From an uncultured Bacilli bacterium (GTDB lineage Bacteria > Bacillota_I > Bacilli_A > RF39 > UBA660): DNA of 33,989 nt. The stretch lies in assembly GCA_947593955.1 (NCBI GenBank), contig CANQDV010000008.1:1-33989 (forward strand). Direction: 5' to 3'. The notes beneath the pieces are model-generated. The model searched no databases, had not been told where the DNA came from, and worked only from the letters and a program-made list of their open reading frames with translations. Positions 16,457 through 25,047 of the stretch are shown here, piece by piece. The position numbers and the translations under genes were made by a program. Within the stretch, counting starts at the first letter, position 1, and every line of letters starts with the position of its first letter.

Positions 16457-17589
16457 TTTAGAACCTCCTCTAAATCATAAACGGTATTTATTTTACCTGA
16501 CAAAACACTTATAAATGTCGGATTTGTTGAAAATGTTTTAATTACTGTTGGTCTTGAATCATCTATTTCTGATGCCATTAATATAGGTTTCATAGAAAAT
16601 AATGAACCAACATATTCAAAACCAAATTCTTCTTTTAAATACTTCTTTGCTAAATTTGACATATATGGCCATGCACTTTCTGGTTTAGCAGGGCAATCAT
16701 TACAATTTCCAAGTTTACATGGACTACAATAACCTGGTTTTAGTTTTTCTACCTTTTTTTGACATGGAAATGTTGGTAAACTATCATAAGATGTAATATG
16801 TGGTGTAAAAGTTACTGATGTTAAAGAATGGTATCCTGTTTTACCAAAAGGCATAATGGAGAAAAATGGACCATCCATGACAGTTATTCCCACATTTTTA
16901 AATTTTTCAGAAACTGTACACAAAATTATTTCACATAATTCATATTTAATTTTAAAGGGTTCATAATCTTTACCAAGTAACTTTAAAATTTGATTTACAC
17001 TAGCATAGGTTGAATTTAAAACAAATCCACTAGAATATTTTTTGCCTTTAGCTGTTGTTATTTCATATAATTTATCATTTTGTTCAATTTTATCAATATC
17101 AACATTATATTCTATAGTTACATTTTTATATTTAGCAATTTCTTTTAAAAAGTAATCTTTTAATATTTGGGCATCATAAGTATATTCTTTTGTTAAGAAG
17201 CAACCATCACACATACCATCTTTAAAATATTTTGTAGGTGGTACTTCTTCACACATAATATTAGCATTCTCACAAAATTTTTTAAATTGACTAGCATTAG
17301 TCCAAGAAAATTTTGAACTCGTAGCATATATTTGGTCGAAATCTCTTAAAATTGAAAAGCCATAATCTTTATTAAATCTTTCAAAATAGTTAGCAGACTT
17401 AATAGCGGTCGAATAACTTCTAGGATAATGATAACCCATATGGACTCTAGCTTGATTTATATATGTGGCTCTTTTAAAGGCCGCGTCATCTTTTTCTAAG
17501 ACTATTACTTTTTCACCTTTTTTACCGCAATATAATGCTGAATATAAACCATAAAGTCCTGCTCCAATAATTATTTTATCGTATTTCAT
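16453..17589 (-). CDS. FAD-dependent oxidoreductase (DAO-like) with a Cys cluster
   Basis: The 378-residue protein starts KIIIGAGLYGLYSALYCG, a dinucleotide-binding GxGxxG (9-14), then VIVLEKD with the acidic residue for the ribose, and RATYINQARVHMGYHYPRS, as in D-amino-acid-oxidase-like flavoproteins. Near the C-terminal third it has CSPCKLGNCNDC (288-299, C-x2-C-x4-C-x2-C) with C276 before it, suggesting a bound metal or an iron-sulfur cluster. No membrane segment is seen. It is the fourth gene of the cassette, 4 bases after the GT2 gene and overlapping the next by ATGA. The reaction is unknown; oxidation of a sugar hydroxyl, possibly on a lipid-linked or nucleotide sugar, is inferred from the neighbours. 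ATG at 17589 follows GGTGAG. Confidence 0.8.
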   Translation of the reverse strand: MKYDKIIIGAGLYGLYSALYCGKKGEKVIVLEKDDAAFKRATYINQARVHMGYHYPRSYSTAIKSANYFERFNKDYGFSILRDFDQIYATSSKFSWTNASQFKKFCENANIMCEEVPPTKYFKDGMCDGCFLTKEYTYDAQILKDYFLKEIAKYKNVTIEYNVDIDKIEQNDKLYEITTAKGKKYSSGFVLNSTYASVNQILKLLGKDYEPFKIKYELCEIILCTVSEKFKNVGITVMDGPFFSIMPFGKTGYHSLTSVTFTPHITSYDSLPTFPCQKKVEKLKPGYCSPCKLGNCNDCPAKPESAWPYMSNLAKKYLKEEFGFEYVGSLFSMKPILMASEIDDSRPTVIKTFSTNPTFISVLSGKINTVYDLEEVLK

Positions 17590-17593
17590 TAAC

Positions 17594-18397
17594 TCACCTT
17601 ACTTCTTTAACATCATAACTATGAAATAAATTCTTAAATAATATTTTAAATAAATTAAAATTGCCTTTGAAAAAACTAATTTTTGTTGGAGTTTTTTCAT
17701 TTTTAGGATATTCTCTTCGAACGGGTATTTCACAAGTTTTTAATTTTAATTGATCGGCTTTAACCGATAAATAAGCCAAAAGTTCATAAGTATTAAATAT
17801 ATCTCTAAAGGGTTTTACTTTTTGGTGTTCTAAATATTTTTTAGAATAAGCTCGATAAGCATTAGTTGTATCGGTATACCATTTATGAGCGGTTAAAGAT
17901 ATTATGGGAGCATGAATCAAACGCACTGATAAATATCTTATTAACGGAGTATTTATGGCTTTACCACCTTTTATAAATCTTGAACCTTGAACAAAATCAT
18001 ATCCTTCTTCTAATTTTTCAATAAATTTGGGAACATCTTCAATACTATCTTTATTATTACCATCAATTGTAATTATTCCTGCATATCCTCTTTGTAGTGC
18101 AAAATAAAATCCCATTCGTAACTGTGCCCCTTGTTTACCAGTATCTTTTTTAATTAGTAAAGTATTAACCCCTAATTTTTTTAAAGCTTTTTCTTCTGTA
18201 CAACCATCAGTTGAATCTGCATCACATATAATTATATCTACTAATTTATCAATTTTATTTTTTTGAGCAATTTCTAACTCTTTATGAATTCTTGTTCCTT
18301 CATTAATAATCGGAATACATAAACAATATTTATTTCTTTTTTTAGCATATTCATTGCATACAAAATTAGGAACACCTGATATATTCTTATATTCCAT
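17594..18397 (-). CDS. GT2 family glycosyltransferase (soluble, DPM1-like)
   Basis: From the ATG at 18397 (AGGTGA upstream) the product has 267 residues; a GTG at 18406 is also in frame but has no better ribosome site. CLCIPIINEGTRI and DIIICDADSTDG are the GT2 nucleotide-binding segments, followed by GKQGAQLRMGFYFALQRGY and TIDGNNKDS, where the usual DXD is D112-G-N114. FVQGSRFIKGGKAINTP and TDTTNAYRAYSKKYL also match polyprenyl-phosphate hexosyltransferase-like proteins. There are no clear membrane helices, so it may be cytosolic or peripheral. The gene overlaps the end of the TIM-barrel gene by 11 bases. Donor and acceptor unknown. Confidence 0.85.
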   Translation of the reverse strand: MEYKNISGVPNFVCNEYAKKRNKYCLCIPIINEGTRIHKELEIAQKNKIDKLVDIIICDADSTDGCTEEKALKKLGVNTLLIKKDTGKQGAQLRMGFYFALQRGYAGIITIDGNNKDSIEDVPKFIEKLEEGYDFVQGSRFIKGGKAINTPLIRYLSVRLIHAPIISLTAHKWYTDTTNAYRAYSKKYLEHQKVKPFRDIFNTYELLAYLSVKADQLKLKTCEIPVRREYPKNEKTPTKISFFKGNFNLFKILFKNLFHSYDVKEVR

Positions 18398-19187
18398 ATT
18401 TATCACCTAAATTTTTGACATATAAAAGTGTTTCTTTCACATCATCAAAGTTTTGCTCTTGCATTTCAATAGATATCCCTTTATCATATTTTAATTCTTT
18501 TAAAGTTTTAAATAATTCAATATGTAAGTCTCTTTCTTCTATTTTTTTAAGATAAGGCTCACTTATATGTATATTATTTATATAAATAATATAGTCTTTT
18601 AATGTATTAAAAGACTCAGCGTTACTGATAACTGTTCCCAAATCATAATTAACTTTAACATTATCCATACCTACTTTTTTAACAAATTCGATAGCCTCCA
18701 TTGTGTTATTTAAAAAGTTAGTATTATAAATAGTGGGATTAGGTTCTATTGCAATAACAACATCTTTAGACTTAGCATAAGCTCCTAATTCTTTAAAAAA
18801 TTCAATAGCTTCTAGATAATTTTTCTCATAATCAGGCATATTACGACTTTTAGGATTGCCAAAAACAATATTATGACAATTAATGCTTTGGGCAAAATCA
18901 ATTGCCTTTTTAGTATAATTTAAAAGTTCATTTAATTCTTCCTCACTATTAAACATTAATTCTTTTTTACCAAACCAAATAGATTGCATAGAAATTATTT
19001 CTAAATCATATTTTTCTTTTAAATTTTTAGCATACTCTTCTGCTTTTTCTAAATTATCATAAGGATTTTTTTTAATTATTTTAGTTGGAGCTATTTCAAT
19101 ATATTTATAACCTAGTTTTTTTAATAAAGAATATACTTTAGTTGTATTATCTTCACTCCAAGCTAAATTAGATATACTTAACTTCAT
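18387..19187 (-). CDS. TIM-barrel sugar phosphate isomerase/epimerase-like protein
   Basis: A 266-residue protein of the xylose-isomerase-like/AP-endonuclease-2 TIM-barrel family. The opening MKLSISNLAW and GYKYIEIAP are typical first strands. The four metal ligands of the family can be placed at E148 (AIEPNPT), D182 (NYDLGT), H207 (NIHISEP) and E241 (ISIEMQEQ), so the active site looks intact. Members isomerise or epimerise sugars, inososes and related ketoses. It overlaps the following GT2 gene and lies 12 bases after the SDR gene, inside a cassette that also holds an FAD oxidoreductase. An oxidation-epimerisation-reduction sequence is therefore plausible, but the substrate cannot be read. 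ATG at 19187 has GGAAGGA upstream. Confidence 0.83.
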   Translation of the reverse strand: MKLSISNLAWSEDNTTKVYSLLKKLGYKYIEIAPTKIIKKNPYDNLEKAEEYAKNLKEKYDLEIISMQSIWFGKKELMFNSEEELNELLNYTKKAIDFAQSINCHNIVFGNPKSRNMPDYEKNYLEAIEFFKELGAYAKSKDVVIAIEPNPTIYNTNFLNNTMEAIEFVKKVGMDNVKVNYDLGTVISNAESFNTLKDYIIYINNIHISEPYLKKIEERDLHIELFKTLKELKYDKGISIEMQEQNFDDVKETLLYVKNLGDKYGI

Positions 19188-19199
19188 ATTACTTCCTTC

Positions 19200-20120
19200 C
19201 TAATTATTATTATCTAAATATTCTTTTATATCTTTTAAAACAAACTCTTTATCAAATATATAACCATTCTTACCATTAAAAATGGCATCATATTTAGTTT
19301 TGAAATTATAATAAGGAATTTTATTAGCAATAATATTTTCAAAATCTTCTTTGTATAAATAATTATATAATTCATTAATTGTTATCGGTTCCGTTGCAAT
19401 ATTTAAAATTTTAATATTATTATTAAGGGCAATTTTGATATGATGCCATAAATTACTTAAATTATAAAATTGATAAGTCCCCCTGCTATCAGTAAAATTT
19501 AAGGCCGAAAAATTAAGTTCTTTAAAGATTTCTTTTAATTTATCTTTTTCTTCTTTACTTAATTCTATACATTTATAAAAGCCATTATTTTCATTGTGAT
19601 AATATTTTTTCAAATCAGAATTTTTTAAAACTAATTCGTTAAACTTTTCTTCTTTTAACATACTAGGAATAAAATTAATTAAATCATAAATAAAATTTTT
19701 CTTAAGATTTTTACCATATAAACCAGGTAGTCTTATAATTAAATAATCTTCATAATTATTTATAACCCATTCTTCTAAATATCTCCTATTTTTACCATAA
19801 GCTTCATTTGCTACTGCAAAATCAGTATCTTCCACTTGACCATTAGGATTTTCATAAACATCAATTGTCGAAATTAATATTAATTTATGAGGATTGATCT
19901 TTTTAATATTTTCAATAGCGTTTTGAATTATTTCAAAATCTTTTGAAGGATTATTATTTGCTATAAATTTTTGCGCCGGAACTCCAGCATAAACCAAAAC
20001 ATCCGGATTTTTTTGAAAAGCATCAGCAATATTTTTAGAATTAAATAATCCATCAAATTTATATTGTTCACATAAATTTGAACCAACAAAACCTGTATAA
20101 CCTACTAAAAGTGTTTTCAT
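19200..20120 (-). CDS. SDR/NAD-epimerase-like protein with altered catalytic motif
   Basis: A 306-residue extended SDR-like protein. GYTGFVG (7-13) is the nucleotide-binding loop, LVYAGVPAQ the end of the fourth strand and LILISTIDVYE (80-90) the active-site strand. At the Y-x3-K position it has Y108-G-K-N-R112, so arginine replaces the catalytic lysine; R113 follows. IRLPGLYGKN (129-138) is the usual strand after it. It could be a reductase or epimerase with unusual chemistry, or a binding protein without reductase activity. It is the first gene of the six-gene cassette, behind a probable promoter, with AGGTGG before the ATG at 20120. The adjacent FAD oxidoreductase and TIM-barrel genes suggest joint action on one sugar. 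Confidence 0.8.
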   Translation of the reverse strand: MKTLLVGYTGFVGSNLCEQYKFDGLFNSKNIADAFQKNPDVLVYAGVPAQKFIANNNPSKDFEIIQNAIENIKKINPHKLILISTIDVYENPNGQVEDTDFAVANEAYGKNRRYLEEWVINNYEDYLIIRLPGLYGKNLKKNFIYDLINFIPSMLKEEKFNELVLKNSDLKKYYHNENNGFYKCIELSKEEKDKLKEIFKELNFSALNFTDSRGTYQFYNLSNLWHHIKIALNNNIKILNIATEPITINELYNYLYKEDFENIIANKIPYYNFKTKYDAIFNGKNGYIFDKEFVLKDIKEYLDNNN

Positions 20121-20158
20121 TAATTAAACCACCTCAAAAAAATTAATATTTCATTGTT

Positions 20159-20187
20159 ATTGTACTAAATTTCTAACAAAAAGTCTA
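20159..20187 (-). promoter_or_regulatory. Probable promoter of the six-gene cassette
   Basis: Minus strand TAGACT (20187-20182), 17-base spacer, TACAAT (20164-20159), about 40 bases before the SDR start. No clear terminator precedes it, so this may be an internal promoter in a longer transcript. Confidence 0.45.
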
Positions 20188-20218
20188 TTAATAATTATAG
20201 TATCAAAAATATTGATTT

Positions 20219-21307
20219 CTATTTTTCTTTTCTCATTTCAAAGTTGACATTTTTCTTTCCCATAATAAATGGAAAATAATTATTTATTATAAGAGTTGGA
20301 ATTATTAATAAAATTGATAATAATATTGCAAAACATATTGAAAAAACAGTTGAATAAAAAACATTATTTAAAATTATTAAATAAATATCGGGAATAATTT
20401 TTTTTAAAATTGTTTGTATTAAACTGTATAGTTTTCCATGAAAAGCGAAATATATTAAAGTATTTTGACCAACAAAAGAAATATATTTGTTAATTTTAAT
20501 TACTTTACAATAAGAGATTATAACAATACACCCAATTATCGAAGTTAAATAATGATATATTACATCTAAAAATAAAGATAGATTAATATTAAATATATAT
20601 ATTGAATATATTAATAGTAAGTAAATAAGTGTTATTAAAATCCGATTTTTAACATTATTATATTTATTAAATTTTGTTTCCCATTTGTATTTAAATAAAT
20701 AACCTAAAGTCATAAAAAATATTGCTTGAAAAATATAATCTAAATGCCATGGCAAAGCATTTGAACCCCAAATAAATAAATTAGGATTCACTAATTTTGA
20801 ATAACAATAACTTAAAATCGATAATATTAAGGTAAATATAATTATATTTCGATCTTTATTTTTATTATTGCTATTATTGTATTTTTTTATAATAAAATAA
20901 AATGGAATAAATGCCGCAAATAAGGCAGCTACAAACCATACTTCATCTGATTTTCCTCTAATTTGAAGAAAATTCCACATTAAACTTTCTAATAAAGAAT
21001 CATGCTCATTAAAAGATATTATTTGGGCTGATAAAACAATTAATATACTAAAAACTAACCATGGAATAAATAAACTTCTAAATTTCTTATATAAAAACCC
21101 TTTAAAATTATCCTTATGTTTATAAACATAACCTGAACAAAAGAAAAACAAAAACAAGAAAAAAGGTTTATAAAAAACACGAAGTACATTAGTTGCACTT
21201 TCTAAATGTGATAACATTACAAACATTATACATACAAATTTAGCTATATCAACCCAATTTATTCTATTATTATTCCCCCCCCGAATTTCTAAAATTTCTT
21301 CTTTCAT
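20219..21307 (-). CDS. Acyltransferase-3 family membrane protein with G8 run near its start
   Basis: An integral membrane acyltransferase of the OatA/NodX-like acyltransferase-3 type, which O-acetylates sugars of surface glycans. INWVDIAKFVCIMFVMLSHL has the family's opening helix with its terminal His. About ten helices follow, including FFLFLFFFCSGYVY, FRSLFIPWLVFSILI and VWFVAALFAAFIPFYF. The ATG at 21307 with GGAGGT seven bases upstream gives 362 residues; the longer frame to 21343 has no comparable ribosome site. Codons 9-11 (R-G-G) contain a G8 run. One extra G gives TAA two codons on, and one fewer gives TAA five codons on, so slippage would shut the gene off entirely. Length is normal for a stand-alone member. 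Which sugar it modifies is unknown. Confidence 0.87.
   Translation of the reverse strand: MKEEILEIRGGNNNRINWVDIAKFVCIMFVMLSHLESATNVLRVFYKPFFLFLFFFCSGYVYKHKDNFKGFLYKKFRSLFIPWLVFSILIVLSAQIISFNEHDSLLESLMWNFLQIRGKSDEVWFVAALFAAFIPFYFIIKKYNNSNNKNKDRNIIIFTLILSILSYCYSKLVNPNLFIWGSNALPWHLDYIFQAIFFMTLGYLFKYKWETKFNKYNNVKNRILITLIYLLLIYSIYIFNINLSLFLDVIYHYLTSIIGCIVIISYCKVIKINKYISFVGQNTLIYFAFHGKLYSLIQTILKKIIPDIYLIILNNVFYSTVFSICFAILLSILLIIPTLIINNYFPFIMGKKNVNFEMRKEK
21275..21282 (-). repeat. G8 homopolymer at codons 9-11 of the acyltransferase
   Basis: Eight C on the plus strand, read as CGG GGG GGG AAT on the coding strand. Either a one-base gain or a one-base loss leads to a stop within five codons. Flanks ATTC and AATA match those of the run at 7439. 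Confidence 0.92.
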
Positions 21308-21435
21308 ATAAAATACCTCCAATACAAATTGTTTTTTAAACACATTTTTTGAAATAATTTTATAACATAATCATATATTCAGTTATCTGATTTTAATAAA
21401 ATATCTAACATTTATCGTGTAGTTATAATATTATT

Positions 21436-22335
21436 CTAAATCTTTTTTATTATATTTTTTCGTTTCTCATTTGGAAGTATTAAATATTCGCCAAATTTGT
21501 AATTAAATTCATCCGGTTCAAATTTGCCAAATCCACTTTCAGAATAAAACGTTAATTCTCCAAAATATATTTTATCACCAATAGAATAAAAATCAGTCCT
21601 AACATGTGGAATATTTTTGGATAAAATTTTAGCTAATTCCAACATTTTATTCAAATTTTCCGGTCTACTAATTTTGCGTTTAAAATCTGTGGGATATTGA
21701 AAAGATGCTTCTATGTAATTCCAATCTATATCATATAAATTACGTTTATGATTAACAAATCGATTATAATCCACTTGAATTATTTTTGGCTCACCATTAA
21801 AATTAAAAACTTTATAATCTTTCAATTCAATATTTGATTCATCTGTCATATATTTTTCTATTATAATTCTTGGCTTTACATTTTTATAAGGCCATTCTCT
21901 GCCCAAATAATAATAATTAGTTTTTAAACATTTATTAATTTTTTTTCGAGCTTCTTTTATATCTAAATTTTTCTTATCTTTACATATTACTAATCCACCT
22001 GAATCATGTGTGCATTTTATTACAAATTCATTTGGTAGTTTTTCAAAATCAATATCATCAAATTTATCATATACTCCTATAGTTGGTATAATATATTCTT
22101 CACCAATTAATGACGCCACTATTTTTTTTACTTCATATTTATCAACTAATTTTGTATATTGAGGGTTTCTATCATGTATTTTTAACCATTGTAATTTTTC
22201 ATTAAAAGTTTTAGGATTTTCTAAATTTAAACTACAACCAGTATTAATTTTATATTTGATTTTCAAAAAAATACTACTTGGCAAAATTCTTCCAAAAATA
22301 CTATTTAGCAATTTTAAAATAATTTTTTTTATCAT
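21436..22335 (-). CDS. TupA-like ATP-grasp protein (copy 2)
   Basis: The 299 residues match the TupA-like ATP-grasp family of polysaccharide loci. After a hydrophobic start they show NPKTFNEKLQWLKIHDRNP, YTKLVDKYEVKK, FVIKCTHDSGG, LGREWPYKNVKPRIIIEKYM and VRTDFYSIGDKIYFGELTF. The final FGELTF supplies the acidic metal ligand. TupA itself takes part in making the teichuronopeptide of alkaliphilic Bacillus, so ligation of an amino acid or similar group to a uronic acid is a reasonable idea, but family members are mostly annotated only as glycosyltransferases. A second copy is at 26171, and the two share a stretch of identical DNA. ATG at 22335 has GGGAGGT upstream. Confidence 0.85.
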   Translation of the reverse strand: MIKKIILKLLNSIFGRILPSSIFLKIKYKINTGCSLNLENPKTFNEKLQWLKIHDRNPQYTKLVDKYEVKKIVASLIGEEYIIPTIGVYDKFDDIDFEKLPNEFVIKCTHDSGGLVICKDKKNLDIKEARKKINKCLKTNYYYLGREWPYKNVKPRIIIEKYMTDESNIELKDYKVFNFNGEPKIIQVDYNRFVNHKRNLYDIDWNYIEASFQYPTDFKRKISRPENLNKMLELAKILSKNIPHVRTDFYSIGDKIYFGELTFYSESGFGKFEPDEFNYKFGEYLILPNEKRKNIIKKI

Positions 22336-22367
22336 AATTTACCTCCCACTTTTTTCTGACTTAAATA

Positions 22368-23576
22368 TTATTTTAGACGACATGCATATTTATTTGAATT
22401 TTTAATTGACATACTATAAAAAATAGTAAAAACATATATAGGTATGTGTAAAGAAAAAACTATGCTTTTTAAATCATTTACTAACGATAACAACATAACA
22501 ATTAATATTAGTAAGTGTATATTATCTTCTTTTCGATATTTAAAATTAATTTTAAGTAATTTTAAATACATTATATAAAATATGATAAATCCAACAATTC
22601 CATAACACGATAATATTTCAATATAATTATTGTGACTATAAACGGGCATTAATCTACTATTTGATACTTTAATAATATTATTACCTAAGTAATTATAAAA
22701 GCCATCTACTCCCCAACCTAAAATTGGCCTTTTTAAAAACATGTTATAACCTATTTCTACATATTTACTCCTTCCAATAACACTATCATCATTAGAATTT
22801 TTTCCTAAAAACACTTGATACATCCGATCATAATAGGTTTCTCTAAAATATTTTATATTGTAAGTGCTAAAGAAAACTATTAAAGCACATATAAATAATA
22901 TAATAATTCTTTTAAACTTAACTTTTAAATTTCCTGCACTTAAAATTTTAAATAATTCATATAATATTAGCAAAATTAAAGAACCACGTGAACCACAAAT
23001 AAATATTATAAACCATAAAAAATATGTAATAAATTTTCTTTTATTTTTATTAGTTTTATTTTTTAAAAAATCATTAAAGCAATTGGCAATTAATGCATAA
23101 TACGCTACTCCATTTCTATGATAGCCATTATTAAAACTTGTAAAATTTGTTGTACCCCATACAGATATTTTATTAGAAAATAATGCAAGAATACCAAATA
23201 TAACAACGTTTTCAACAAACATAGATAATAAATTTTTATAATCATTTTGTTTTAAAACATAGTAACTTAAACAAAAAGACATAGCAGTTATTCTAAATAC
23301 TGCTAAGACTGTATTTGATTCTGCAGAAACAGGATAAACAGCCCATTTTTGTGATAACCATACCCAAATTGTAAAAAGTCCCATCCAACAAAAAATTCCT
23401 CTAAATACTTTAAGCATATCTTTTGTTATTATTTTATTTGATAATATATCTATAACTGTATATAAAATAACTAATATTTGTCCCAATAATTGAATTATAG
23501 TTATATTATAAAAATTAAACATTATTAACAAATATATAAACCAAATTATATCGCCAATTTTTTTATTTTTCATCAT
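22368..23576 (-). CDS. wzy: O-antigen ligase/Wzy-type polymerase
   Basis: A polytopic membrane protein with about ten helices that probably polymerises flipped repeat units on the outer face. The large external loop ahead of the last helices contains GRSKYVEIGYNMFLKRPILG followed by WGVDGFYNYL, and then YSHNNYIEILSCYGIVGFII, the H-N motif of the Wzy_C/O-antigen ligase family. GSRGSLILLILYELF is another family segment. The frame is open up to 23690, but the ATG at 23576 has CGAGGAG five bases upstream and begins MMKNKKIGDIIWF just before the first helix, giving 402 residues. Waal-type ligase activity cannot be excluded, but in a Gram-positive locus with Wzx and no other polymerase candidate, Wzy is favoured. 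Confidence 0.87.
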   Translation of the reverse strand: MMKNKKIGDIIWFIYLLIMFNFYNITIIQLLGQILVILYTVIDILSNKIITKDMLKVFRGIFCWMGLFTIWVWLSQKWAVYPVSAESNTVLAVFRITAMSFCLSYYVLKQNDYKNLLSMFVENVVIFGILALFSNKISVWGTTNFTSFNNGYHRNGVAYYALIANCFNDFLKNKTNKNKRKFITYFLWFIIFICGSRGSLILLILYELFKILSAGNLKVKFKRIIILFICALIVFFSTYNIKYFRETYYDRMYQVFLGKNSNDDSVIGRSKYVEIGYNMFLKRPILGWGVDGFYNYLGNNIIKVSNSRLMPVYSHNNYIEILSCYGIVGFIIFYIMYLKLLKINFKYRKEDNIHLLILIVMLLSLVNDLKSIVFSLHIPIYVFTIFYSMSIKNSNKYACRLK

Positions 23577-23731
23577 TCTTACTCCTCGTAATAAAATAAA
23601 TAATTTATAATTTTCAATATTCAATCTAAAATTTTTTGTTTTTAACTTTATCATTATAATAAAGATTAAGAACAATAAAATTACAAACACTTTCTAATTG
23701 CAGTATTGCAAAATCAAATACAACTCTTAAA

Positions 23732-24838
23732 TTACTTTCTTTTTTTATTTAATAATTCTAACATTTTATCGGTATTTTCACCAAAAAGTTCTTCACCAGT
23801 TGCATATTGTGGAAACCAAGTTGATTGACCACCGGCATTAACTTCTATTAATGTAATTTCATATTTATCGTTTATTGTCATATCCCATGATATCATTTGC
23901 ATATGGGGAGTTCTTTTATGACACTCGTATGCAATATCAATCATTTCTGAAATTAATGGTATTTTATAATTTTCAAATTTTACATTTGTATTTGGATGTC
24001 TTTCATATTTTTCTCCATATTCTTTAAATGCATATTTTTGACAAATTCCATCTTCTTTTATTCCTAAACTTACCCCCCCCGCATGTGAATTATCAACGTT
24101 CTTACCATCTACTCCAATTCTTAAAGTTATTGGGCAATGATAAAACTTACCATCTAAAATGTAAGTAATTAATCTAATTGTATTAACTGAATCAGGATGA
24201 AGAGCTGATAATTCTTTACAATTTTTAATACATTCTTGAATAATATAATTTTTATTATATTCTTTTAATATATCTTTTATGTTTTTATTAGATATTGTAT
24301 CTTTTCCATTCTGAATATTTAATAATCTTACATTGCGCCCTGAACAAGAATCTAATATAGGCTTAATAATAACTTTTTTAGCATTATTAACGATATTATA
24401 AATATCATCATTAGCTACAATATTTCTTTTTCCATCATAAAAGATACCGCTACAATTTAATAAAATCGTTTTAGGTATATATAAGCCTTTTATATCTCCA
24501 TATATTAGTTCAATTAAACTTTTATCAGTTATTCCTCTGCATAAATCTGGAGGATCTAAAAGTGGCTCTAATTGAGTTGAAAAAATAATTTCCGGAAAAT
24601 ATTTTTTATTATATGTCCCTGTATAACTTTGATATAATCTATGCCAACTCTTATCTATTTTTTTACCATAATGCAATAAGTAATAACTATCAATTTCATC
24701 TATTTGCTTTTTTGTTAACTTAATATCTTTATACAAAAATTTCTTTTTTTTAACGCCCTTTTTTTCAGCCAAATACAATTTAAATTTTCTTCTCTTCTTA
24801 ATTAACGCTAATATTATATTTCTTAATTTTCTTTTCAT
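23732..24838 (-). CDS. Sugar-transfer-associated ATP-grasp protein with internal G8 run
   Basis: The 368-residue protein has a very basic N-terminus (residues 1-34) and then the pattern of the sugar-transfer ATP-grasp family: KKVIIKPILDSCSGRNV (ATP-binding lysine and flexible loop), IIQECI, HPDSVNTIRLITY, DNSHAGGVSLGI and SWDMTI...ITLIEVNAGGQ, whose Asp and Glu/Asn would hold the metal. Family members occur in capsule clusters and probably join an amino acid, amine or peptide-like group to a sugar acid; this is inference. Codons 253-256 (A-G-G-V) contain a G8 run. Loss of one G gives TAA at once; gain of one leads to a stop 15-20 codons later. ATG at 24838 has AAAGGTG upstream. It follows a GT4 gene with a 209-base A/T-rich gap. 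Confidence 0.85.
   Translation of the reverse strand: MKRKLRNIILALIKKRRKFKLYLAEKKGVKKKKFLYKDIKLTKKQIDEIDSYYLLHYGKKIDKSWHRLYQSYTGTYNKKYFPEIIFSTQLEPLLDPPDLCRGITDKSLIELIYGDIKGLYIPKTILLNCSGIFYDGKRNIVANDDIYNIVNNAKKVIIKPILDSCSGRNVRLLNIQNGKDTISNKNIKDILKEYNKNYIIQECIKNCKELSALHPDSVNTIRLITYILDGKFYHCPITLRIGVDGKNVDNSHAGGVSLGIKEDGICQKYAFKEYGEKYERHPNTNVKFENYKIPLISEMIDIAYECHKRTPHMQMISWDMTINDKYEITLIEVNAGGQSTWFPQYATGEELFGENTDKMLELLNKKRK
24073..24080 (-). repeat. G8 homopolymer inside the ATP-grasp gene
   Basis: Coding strand GCG GGG GGG GTA at residues 253-256. With G7 the next codon is TAA. The surrounding TGC and TAAG are identical to those at the run at 29711. Confidence 0.92.
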
Positions 24839-25047
24839 AGTTTCACCTTTTCTTTAATTTTCTTAACTTATTAAAATTTCTAATAAATTATGATAGTCTT
24901 TTCTGTAAAAATATACTTTTTTAATTCTTAAATATAGATATATATTATCATATTCAAAAATTATTTTCATTATAATTTTTAAAATTTATATTCTTTATAA
25001 AACTTTAATTTAAATTTTTTAAAACAACTATTATTAAAATAAACTTT

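Noticed and set aside
23577..23690. Longer N-terminus for the Wzy-type polymerase
   Set aside because: The frame is open and includes a hydrophobic stretch, but the ATG at 23576 has a much stronger ribosome site (CGAGGAG).
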